A DNA stretch of 64,000 nt. It comes from Gigaspora rosea (Eukaryota; Glomeromycota; Glomeromycetes; Diversisporales; Gigasporaceae). Both the position numbers and the translations under genes were made by a program. Shown one piece after another: positions 47,688-57,030 of this stretch (position 1 is the stretch's first letter; every line of letters starts with the position of its first letter). The stretch is taken from positions 117,125-181,124 of the forward strand of contig QKWP01000127.1 in the NCBI GenBank assembly GCA_003550325.1, read 5' to 3'. The notes under the pieces were generated by a model. That model worked only from the letters and a program-made list of their open reading frames with translations, ran no database searches and was not told the DNA's origin.

Positions 47688-48791
47688 TCACTCTTTTTTA
47701 CTATCAGCAGAATTATAAGATCTCAAAGTACTACGTAAAGAACGATCTGCATTTTTCCCTTTTTCATCCCGTACCAAACCCTTACACAATTTTTTCTTTG
47801 CTGATTCTTCATTTATGTCATTGTGAACATTATTTGAAATATTAATAGCATCTGAATACAAATTATCACTATTAAGGCCATCTGAATCATCAACAGATTC
47901 ATCTACACTTTCAATTCGTACATGTTTTGATGATGAACTAGACTTAAATTATTGACAGAATCACAAGAATCCATTAAAGATGGTGCTTCGACCTCAGAAG
48001 AATCTTCTAACTCTTTAGTAATATTATGATGTACAGAGAGAAGTTTCGAATGAGCTGTATTAGAAGCTTCAGAAGAACTATTATTGCTAGAAACTTTCTG
48101 TTTAAAAGGAAAACGAACATCAATATAATTAATATCTTTCGAATAAACATAAAATTCATTGCCAATTACTTCCAACTGCCCCACAACAAAAATTAAAGAA
48201 TCTTCAGGACGAATCATAGTCACCAAATGAGTAAACCGTGAATTAGAATGTGGAAATACAACTTTAATAATGAAGTTATACTCACGGCCAGCATAATCAT
48301 TAACCAATACATTGACAACTGAATTTCCATCAGTTCCTACTATGCGTGGTAACTCCTGGGGAATTCCTACTAAAGAAACTTTCAGTGGACACTTATTCGA
48401 ATTAATAACTTTGTTGAGTATAATATGCCAGTTGAAACTGCAACTGTTATCTAAATTAAAAATTAAAAAGTATAAAAAAACATATAAATTATGTAACTAT
48501 TAGCCAAAAATTAATTTAACTAACAAATACCTTTGGACGAATATTGCCTTCATAACAACCTGGTACAACCTTACCACCAACAGAATAAAAGCAATCCCGT
48601 TCAAAAATAGCTTGAGTTTCAGAATCTCTTTCTTGAGACTCAAGAGGTAAGAACAACACCATCTCAATTTCACAATCATCACGTTCAACTGGATAACTAC
48701 CGATAGCCCACACTACCAACGATTTGATATCTTCTCTTTCAGTTCGCCGAACATATTTAATCCTCACGATCGTATCTGCATAACATGGCAT
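47688..48791 (-). pseudogene. Helitron passenger gene, fungal-specific family, possibly OB-fold
   Basis: Exon 1 (48791-48531) starts MPCYADTIVRIKYVRRTERE, continues with DIKSLVVWAIGSYPVERDDC and FYSVGGKVVPGCYEGNIRPK, and ends at a GT. A probable 80-nt intron spans 48451-48530. Exon 2 reads NKCPLKVSLVGIPQELPRIV, EYNFIIKVVFPHSNSRFTHL, SLIFVVGQLEVIGNEFYVY and an acidic, Ser-rich tail to a stop at 47688. The alternating hydrophobic strands would suit an OB-fold, and RPA-like OB-fold proteins are known passengers of Helitrons, but no diagnostic motif is seen. Frameshifts near 48430 and 47945 break it. Confidence 0.6.
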
Positions 48792-49799
48792 GATGAAAAG
48801 AATATGGGTTCCTTAAAACAATAATACTACATATCAATTATATAATAAACTATAGCAAAATAAACCCATTACATATTCAACAATAAACTCACTAATTTAG
48901 CCCGCATCTATAAATAAAAAATTCTCACAAATAAAAAAAAACGAATTACCAACATTTAATATTAAAATTCTATAAACTAATCAATTACAAATATCAGTCC
49001 ATTACAAAACTGACAATTAAATAAAAATTTTATATAAGTTTCGCTAACTATAATAGACTAAACAAAAATATCATACGTAAATAATTCTCACCATATCAAT
49101 TAATATATATATCTCTACTATTGCGTATACAAATTTTCATCACAAAAATATCACCAATTATAACTCTCGAAATACTTTAAAAAATTAATTTCATATAAAT
49201 TAATTATATGATATATTATTATTTACAGATCACAATTAATTATATCGAATTATAATAAAATTTATTATAATACAATAAACTCATCAGAATCAATTAACTA
49301 TATTAATACAATAAATATTTAAATTTGCAATTGTATACGATATATTATACAATTTAATATATAATTAACACACGAATGTGAGTAAAATTAAAATTCTTTT
49401 AATATCATAATAATCATACCGTAAATAAAAACAATTATCTATATCCAGAATATTTATTCAAGTCATGTGATAAAAATTACGAATTAATTATCTCATTTTA
49501 CCTTTTTACGCCAAAAAAAGAAATCTAATTTTATAAATACGTATAATCAAATTCGCACTCTCCACTAACTATTTCCTTTCCAAGAATTTGTATTACCCGT
49601 ACAAATAAGAAATGCAGTAACTTTCCAAAGTTACCCGATAGATAAAAAAAAATCCAAAATTTTCTATAAACTAAAAAATTAACTTGCATCCCCTATTGTT
49701 TTTTCTCTCATTTCTGAGTTATACTATGAAAATACAAATGAGTGTTATTCTCCTGCTTATCAAGCAACTTACACAGCTTTTTAGCATCACGTAATTTTT

Positions 49800-49915
49800 T
49801 CTATGACTGTCGAATTAACAGATCATAGGCTGTATTATTTTGTATAAATGACTGTCATTCCGACAAGTCATAAAATGCATTCACTTCTATATGAATGACT
49901 GTCGTCCCGACAGGC
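49800..49915. repeat. three degenerate ~47-bp repeats
   Basis: ATGACTGTC followed by CCGACA(A/G)G recurs near 49802, 49849 and 49896, inside the 3' part of the Helitron. Non-coding. Confidence 0.55.
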
Positions 49916-50414
49916 CACTTTGGAAACCTTACTGGGTAGGGAGGGAGGGTCGATGTAACCAGAAATAAAATCAGATTCGCAGAAGAAAAAAATCTACCTA
50001 AAATATACTTTGAACAATTACGCAACGATTACCTCATTCTTACTCATTAATTCACTTAAACTGTACTGTACATTACTCTTATACTTGCATCCCCTTGATT
50101 TATCATCGATCAATCAATTAATCGAACATAAGGTCTGTCACATGATCGAGTCTGAGTTGATTCGAAACAAAATCTGCCTCGATACTTACGTATCGAGCAG
50201 ACTTTATATAATATAACTTATTAAATTACATATATTAAAAAAAAAAATTCTGTCCACCGATTAGAATTTTAAAACAAACCAAAAAATTAACTTTACATCT
50301 AATACAACCTCAACTAGAATCCATAACAATAATATTAGTAAATAAATTTCAAATCAAAATAAAAAAAAAATTCACTCTAATGAACAGATAACAAATACAT
50401 AATATTGAAATGTC

Positions 50415-50448
50415 TTTCCACGTGCCGAAGGCACGTATCAAATGCTAG
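50415..50448 (+). other. Helitron 3' terminal hairpin and CTAG end
   Basis: Stem ACGTGCC / GGCACGT with loop GAA at about 50420-50436, then ATCAAATG and CTAG (50445-50448), followed by T. Such a hairpin about 10 nt before CTRR acts as the stop signal for Helitron strand displacement. Confidence 0.85.
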
Positions 50449-50483
50449 TGTAAAACTAATCCACAAGTTTTGTTCCTTATATC

Positions 50484-50527
50484 CTTAAGTATAAAGCTAA
50501 ACTGGTAGAGCAGTAGCCTTTTAAAAC
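50484..50527 (+). pseudogene. tRNA-Lys(TTT)-like fragment
   Basis: AGCTAAACTGGTAGAGCAGT followed by AGCCTTTTAA resembles the D-arm and anticodon arm of a eukaryotic tRNA-Lys with anticodon TTT. The acceptor and T arms are missing, so this is a tRNA fragment or a SINE head. A run of about 30 A lies 140 bp downstream. Confidence 0.4.
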
Positions 50528-50660
50528 TTGACAATTTATTAATAAATTGTAAAAATGTGAACGTATATGTTTTTAATTTAACCCAATCAGAATGCAGCAT
50601 TTTGGTCACGTGACACTACCTTGGGCTGTTAAAAAAATTTTGGCCTCAAAAAAAATCTCA

Positions 50661-50696
<36 letters not shown>

Positions 50697-50921
50697 ACAA
50701 CTTATTATTTATTTTTTATTTTTTATTAATTGGATATACTTATATCACATGACTTTTTACCAAAAGTGAACAAAATCACGTGATTGGAGGGTTAAAGCTG
50801 CGGGCACCATATTATTTTGAATTCTAAAAATAGAAAATCTCGTGTAACCATGGTGGAAATAGCAAAATACCATGGTGGAAATAGTAACCCCCTTAATTTA
50901 TTACAATATTAATTATATTAT
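50528..50921. other. AT-rich spacer with long poly(A)
   Basis: Holds a run of about 30 A near 50664-50694 and a direct repeat ACCATGGTGGAAATAG at about 50848 and 50869. No gene. Confidence 0.5.
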
Positions 50922-51235
50922 ATAGTTAATGGATGCGTAGCAACCAATAACAGCTTTATTTGGCAGGCGAAAGATCCGAAGGATCACAGGGGATCGCTTG
51001 AGCTTAATCGAGTATATTTAGCGTATAAATATTACATATACGACCTACATTTATCATTAAAAGAAAACAAAAATAATGTAAATAATATATTCTATTACAG
51101 AAAAATTTTAATTTTAAGAGTATTTAAATAACGTTCCTGGTTTTAGCGCGATTGCGTCGCGCAGCTACCCTAAAGTATATTTAACACATGATAGTAAGAA
51201 ATATTGGTCACATGCAAATGAAAATAATTAGACCA

Positions 51236-51300
51236 GCCGAAATTATTTTCGGCAATCCGAAATTATTTACAGCAGTCGAAATTATTTTCGGTATTAGGCA
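51236..51300. repeat. tandem short hairpins (GCCGAAATTATTTTCGGC)
   Basis: Three to four variants of an 18-bp palindrome of the type GCCGAAATTATTTTCGGC lie in a row. The same cluster is at 58136-58220 in the second copy. Each could form a cruciform or an RNA hairpin. Confidence 0.65.
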
Positions 51301-52255
51301 TTTGAGGCAGTATCAAAAATATAGGCATGCCGTAATGCCGTAAATCACCCTAATTTAACGCCCTAATTGAAAGTTAAAGAGGAGGTTCTTCTGATTCCAA
51401 TGGTGGTCCCGCGGGTCTGTTACCAAAACCCGGCATTTAATAAACCCTTATAAACCCGGTTTACTTTAAAATGGGTCAAAATACTGAACCCAGTTTTGAC
51501 CAAAATTTTTAAAATTTGGTCAACTAGTCGATTGACTTTTTGGTCCGATTTGCAATATTACACCGAATTAGTTCGATTTTGCAACGACATATGTACGTAC
51601 AGCACAGAAAATTTAAAAACTTACTTTATATAGAAAAAGAATATACTCATTGTAGACTGAATTCACTTTTAAATAGCGACTTGTTTACCAGTAAGTTTGG
51701 AGAATAAAAATGATTGTTATTATTAGGCACATTTTACTTTTGACGTTTACTCTTAAGTAGAAGATTGAGAATTCTGATATTGATAATTCAAAAATTATTA
51801 CTTCTAAATGCTGTTGATTTATCGTTATGTGTTATCTCTATAATAGAGAATTAGGCTTATAAATACTTATTTTTGTGAGTGATACAAATCTAAAAAGGAA
51901 ATTCAACGTAAAAATAACCAAGTTCGTGAAATTAAATAGGACGTTAAGGTTAGAAGCTTTAGAAGCTATAGAAATAATCAGTTTCTATATGTAAAATTTC
52001 ATTCCTGCCATTTTCAATTAGTGACCCAAGCCAGTTTTAAATACTCGTTTTCTTGAATTTTCTCATTTTTCGGGTGGTTTTTTTGTGTTTTTCTTCGCTT
52101 TGCTCACGTGTTGGGCTGATCTGGGATAATAACATTTTGCGTTCTCCGATTGGCTAATTTCCCTTTTTAGATTTGTATAACAAATAAATGCACCATGTAC
52201 AGTACGTATGCAAGCTAGGATTTTTGGCAACGTTTCACAACTTTGGTGCCAGAGA

Positions 52256-52263
52256 TATAAATA
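52256..52263 (+). promoter_or_regulatory. TATA-box candidate of F-box/LRR gene 1
   Basis: TATAAATA lies 43 bp before the start codon, within a segment conserved with copy 2. The short GTACGTACGTATGTAC tract between TATA and ATG includes out-of-frame ATGs, so the transcript start decides whether an overlapping upstream frame exists. Confidence 0.4.
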
Positions 52264-52305
52264 TGTACGTACGTATGTACGCTAAAAGTTTGGTAATATT
52301 TCAAT

Positions 52306-53589
52306 ATGATTACATTACCGTTTGAATGCTACTATCAAATATTTAATAACCTTAAGAATACTTATTTTTATAAAGATTTATTTTCGTGTGCACTTGTAAA
52401 CCGTTATTGGTGCAGAATTATTATACCAATTTTGTGGAATAAACCAACTTTTAGTGATATAAGACTTATAAGAATGTTGCTTTTAACGTTAAATGTTAAA
52501 GAACAAGCTCTATTAATTCCTTTTAAAATTAAACTTCCAAGTTATCAAAAACCACTATTTGAATATACAAGTTATATCGCATCTATAAGCAATAATTTGT
52601 ATTATAATGGAGTCAATAATTGGCTTAATTCTGAAGGACATCATAATGTATTTGGACTTAAAGAAGCTGTTGTATGTTCTTTAATTGCGATGATTCTACG
52701 AACTAGCAAAAATCTTAAAGATTTAAATTTGTATCATTATACTTGCAATCAATTAATATTTGAATATCTTTATGAGAATACTACTGTCACCTCATTATAT
52801 TTCGATTTTTACAAACATTCTGATGATTTTAAACATAAGGCAGCGGATGAATTAGCAAAGATCCTTTATATGAATTCTACTTTGACTTCTTTGAATATTT
52901 ATAGTATTCAACTTGTGACTAAAGGAATAAAAGCATTATTTGAGGCTCTTTATAAAAACAATGTTTTAAATTCTTTATGCCTTTGTACTAATCAGATTGA
53001 TGCCGAATTGGGAAAGATGTTGGTAAAGTTTCTTTGCAAGAATAATACGTTGACTATTTTTGAACTTGTTTGGAGTCAACTTGAGTTAGATACAATAAAA
53101 GCATTGGCGGATGTGCTTTGCAAGAACACTTCATTAAAGCATTTGACTCTTCGTGGAAACAATCTTGGATCACAAGGGGGGAAAGCATTAGCTGATGTAC
53201 TTTGCAAGAATTCTACGTTGACTTCTTTGCGCCTTCCACAGAATAACCTTGGATCAGAAGGAGGAAAACTATTAGCAGATGCACTTTGCAAGAACAACAC
53301 ATTGACTACTTTGGACCTTTCAGATAATAATTTTGGATCAGAAGGAGGAAAAGCATTAGTTGATGCACTTTACAAGAACACTACACTAACTTATTTAGAT
53401 ATTAGAGATAACGATCTTGGATCTGAAGTAAAAAATGCATTATACGATGCATTTCCTTGGTGTAAATACGAAGATTATGACTACTATGATTACGATGATT
53501 ACGAGTGTTCCTTTGAATACGATTATACCTATATTTACGATTATACCTATACTTACGACGATTATACCTATACATACTCCTATAATTAA
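52306..53589 (+). CDS. F-box/leucine-rich-repeat protein 1
   Basis: A 427-residue intact frame. Residues 1-50 look like an F-box (LPFECYYQIFNNLKNTYFYK, then LFSCALVNRYWCRIIIPILW), which would bind Skp1 in an SCF ubiquitin ligase. A less regular region follows to about residue 130. Ribonuclease-inhibitor-type LRRs then run to about 378; the last four are near-perfect 28-residue units (ALADVLCKNTSLKHLTLRGN, then NLGSQGGK). The LRR face would choose the substrate. The tail from about 385 is a Tyr/Asp/Thr repeat (DYTYTYDDYTYTY). F-box/LRR families are strongly expanded in arbuscular mycorrhizal fungi. No intron is needed. The start is fixed by the conserved F-box right after it. Confidence 0.85.
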   Translation: MITLPFECYYQIFNNLKNTYFYKDLFSCALVNRYWCRIIIPILWNKPTFSDIRLIRMLLLTLNVKEQALLIPFKIKLPSYQKPLFEYTSYIASISNNLYYNGVNNWLNSEGHHNVFGLKEAVVCSLIAMILRTSKNLKDLNLYHYTCNQLIFEYLYENTTVTSLYFDFYKHSDDFKHKAADELAKILYMNSTLTSLNIYSIQLVTKGIKALFEALYKNNVLNSLCLCTNQIDAELGKMLVKFLCKNNTLTIFELVWSQLELDTIKALADVLCKNTSLKHLTLRGNNLGSQGGKALADVLCKNSTLTSLRLPQNNLGSEGGKLLADALCKNNTLTTLDLSDNNFGSEGGKALVDALYKNTTLTYLDIRDNDLGSEVKNALYDAFPWCKYEDYDYYDYDDYECSFEYDYTYIYDYTYTYDDYTYTYSYN

Positions 53590-55317
53590 GATTATTTCTA
53601 TGATTACGGTCATTCTTACTACGCATATTACGATTATAATACTGCACAATTTCTTAAAACCTCTGCACAGGTTGTATAATGGCCCTACAAATTTTTAAGT
53701 CAATATGAGATTAATTAACGAGATTAATATACGCAAGTAAAATGGGAAACTCTATCCTGACCCTAAATCAAAGTTGTTAATTAAACACAAAATCAATAAA
53801 CAAATTAAAATGATGAATAGGACTATAATAGGAGAGATAATTATAGATAAACAATTACCAAAGGGCTATTATAATTAATTTATTGATGTAATAAATAAAA
53901 AATTTAATAAAGTATACGTGAGTGTTTAAATTATGATAAATTATGGATGATTTATGGCAGATTACATGGTGAAATTTTTTTAATATTTTCACCACGATGT
54001 TTCAAAATGCTAGATATATTTATAGTTGTTAGACTACGTTAACAATGAAACCCTAGTGCTCCTGCTAAAAAAAAAAACAAATAATTACTGAAAATCTATG
54101 TTTTCGGCAAAGCTACGTCATTAATAAAAATAAACCTAGAGTTTTTTATATTTAAACTAAAAAAAAAACAATAAATTATTATTGAGGTTTTTATTAATTT
54201 TTAATGCTGGCGATGTTATTGGTTGTATATTCGGTTTTTTTAAAAGCCAATTACATATAATAGACGTATTATGAGAAATTTAGTAAATTTATAGATTCAA
54301 AAAGTTTTTCACCGGAAAATTTTAAGACACGGCAATAAAGTTTAACTTCAGAATTCAAATTAATAACTCTTAAGATTTGTTAAATAATTTTTCTGGTAAA
54401 TAATAATATTAGTTATATCGCCATTATTAAGCCTTATCATAATTGTTCTTATTTATCTAACCATCACCCATCCCTATCACTAATACATAATACAATCACC
54501 CAAAACAGTTGTTTCTATACATATCAATTCAATATCTTAAATCTTTCACGCATACATAATCTGCCTTCTATTTGAATTACTTAGATAATTCCACTCTCAT
54601 TCGTTGCTATCAGACCCAAATTGGCCCTATTATACTTCGCTCTCCCAATTTGGATTGTAATATCGACAGAATCTCATCAAAAATCTTGCATAGAACATCT
54701 TATTGTGCTGCATTATTACAGTATAGTAAATCACTTGGTATGTAACATCTCAACCTCCGGTCCAGGATACTGCGGTGTATAATTCTGCTAACGCTAAAAA
54801 TATTTTTTTACATGATGTAATTGATTTTAAAATGGTTAAGTCATGTGTCTTTTATAATAAGAACAATATAAAAAAATTATTTTTAACGTGAACAGTGTTA
54901 TGCACTGCCACACTCTATTCCGGATAAAGTTTCTGAATACGTAATTTTCAAAGACTTATGACGAAATTTCTAAAAATGATAAAATGAGCAAATATTTAAT
55001 TCTACCGCTAATTACATATTAAGTGATTACTGGGAGACACGCTAAAAATAGTTATGTACGTACATTTTACAACAAAAATAAATGCAATTCATTTTTATAA
55101 CAATTATTAAAAAGAATGATACGAACTACCGTTCATAGTTAAATAGAGCATATTTATTACCTACGATATTATTGATTAGATATATATTAAACATAAATAA
55201 AAAAATCTTACAATCGCGGATAAATTTACTTATAGCACATAAGGCAGTTTTCCATAAATTTATTCGCCCGACTTAGATCTTAATTTCCGGATTTATCCGT
55301 TATGAATTATGTAAAAA

Positions 55318-55465
55318 CAGATTGCAAATCGAAAAATTAACTTTGGTAGCTTTAAACATGAACATGAGTCTATTAATTTACTGTATGTCAAAATAATAAT
55401 AATAAATAAATAAATAAATAAAATCCGTACGCCGGTCGAAATTTTTGAATACCATGTTGCTCGGC
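55318..55465. repeat. solitary unit of the 35520-36775 array
   Basis: Carries the same ordered words as the array units: GCAAATCGAAAAATTAACTT, TCTATTAATTTACTGTA, an AATAAATAAATA tract and CGGTCGAAATTTTTGAATAC. It is therefore a diverged single copy in another context. Confidence 0.6.
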
Positions 55466-56815
55466 CTAATAATAAATTGATTGAATGACTTATTCTGATT
55501 AATGTTCTTTAGTTCACACATTAAATAAAATTATATATAATGAATATTATGAACTTTTAAGTTTAATCTTTTTTACACTCCCATCTATAAATATTAAAAA
55601 TTCATATCATAACTTATACTCATTATCAGATTAATAATTTTACATCAAGATCATGATTTTGCAAATTGGTCCAAAATTTGTTGATCGCTGAGCACATCAA
55701 AAGGCATCAATTTGAAACCGCATATTATCAGATTATTAAAAAGCATTAAAAATTAGAACAGGCCAAAAAAATCAAAAAATTTCATAAACTTCGACACTTT
55801 TTTAAAACCAACTATAATTAAACCTTTCAAATTTCCGAAATCGGCAACTACTAAAAAAATATTTGATTTCATTTACCATGGGTGAAAAAAGTTCAACTGG
55901 GTGGCCCTGAAGTCCAGTTACATGATGGGTGATGCCGGATGGTGATGATTGACTCCCTGCTGCAGCATATCTTTTATTTCATATGCTTTTTTGAATTTGT
56001 TTTCATGCTCAATGGAACAACCTTTTCTTTTAATTTGAATCAGTTAATCAGTTTTCTGCTTAGTTGAACTTGTTTTCTTGGTTTGTATTGGTTTTCACTA
56101 AATGGAACTTACTTCATCATTATTGTATAAAGCCAAATCTTCTTTTTTGATATGTATTAAGGTGACTGCCTGGTCAGCTGATTTATTCAAGTATTATGAT
56201 CTTCATTACATGTACAATAGCCACATATGCATTTTTTTTCCTAATTTAAGCAGTCTGCCTAAGGGTTCTACACTAGCTGCTATATCTGCAACTAGAGTTC
56301 TTATAAACTGACCTGAACTAAACTTTAAGTAAGTTCAGGTACAGTTCAATTTTTGAACTGAATCTGAACTTGAACATTTTTAAAATGGTGTTCAAGTTTA
56401 TTCAATTTTGAACTTTTTAGAGTTAGTATACGTATGGACAACAGATAGCTCCTGAAGATCTAACCCTATCTTATTTTAATTAACTCTTTATTAGTCTCAG
56501 AAAAATTATTTTTATTATTAGTACTTATATTTAGAGGATTTATTTTATATTGTAAATTTTGATTTTGATTATTATAACTATTGCATCCAGTTTCTTGAAG
56601 GTCTTGCGTTATATTACATTATATTATTTTTTTAACTTTCTTAGAAATTACAGAAAAATAGCTTTTATCATTAATGCTTATACTTGAAAAACCTATGCTG
56701 TGTTGTAAACTTTCTATTGGTTGATATAATTATTGTTTCTAGTTTTTTGATTTGAATAAAAGATTAAAATTAGTAAAGATTCAATAGATTCAATTATATA
56801 TGTTGTACCCCAGAT

Positions 56816-57030
56816 AAGAATCTGCCCAATTTAGAATCTGGTTGTCCTGATTCAGAATCAGGGTAGCCGAATTAAGAATTCTTAAGCAGGTTGCTCGGAT
56901 TGATAATTTGATTAATTCGATTGGTATAATCCGCCAATTTAGAATCCGGCTGCCTTGATTCAGAATCGGGGCAGTCGAATTTAGAATTCTTAAGCGGGTT
57001 GCCCAGATTGATAATCAATCAACTGCATGT
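56816..57030. repeat. two tandem ~110-bp units rich in GATTCAGAATC
   Basis: CCAATTTAGAATC, TTGATTCAGAATC, AGAATTCTTAAGC and GGTTGC..GATTGATAAT recur in the same order about 110 bp apart. The motifs are themselves small palindromes. Confidence 0.65.

Larger units (their letters stand above)
41927..50448 (+). mobile_element. Helitron with both termini
   Basis: An 8.5-kb Helitron. The 5' end TCTCTACTACTTG at 41927 follows an A. The 3' end is the hairpin ACGTGCC-GAA-GGCACGT followed 8 nt later by CTAG ending at 50448, and then T. This is the canonical Helitron A/T insertion with 5' TC and 3' hairpin-CTRR. Inside are a Rep/helicase gene on the plus strand and an opposite-strand passenger gene (47688-48791). 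The rest (47180-47687 and 48792-50400) is AT-rich, with a short repeat at 49800-49915. Stops and frameshifts in both genes make it nonautonomous now. Confidence 0.85.
50922..54406. repeat. segmental duplication, copy 1
   Basis: From ATAGTTAATGGATGCGTAGC to TAAATAAT this segment matches 57654-61400 in direct orientation, including 1.4 kb upstream and 0.8 kb downstream of the F-box/LRR gene. Small indels and substitutions separate the copies. The start-to-start distance is 6.7 kb. Confidence 0.9.

Noticed and set aside
50010-50216. 68-residue plus-strand frame near the Helitron 3' end
   Set aside because: No motif, and it lies in the non-coding AT-rich 3' part of the element.
53076-53300. Minus-strand frames opposite the LRR regions (also 60082-60306)
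   Set aside because: They mirror the 84-bp LRR periodicity of the real genes on the plus strand and have no independent support.
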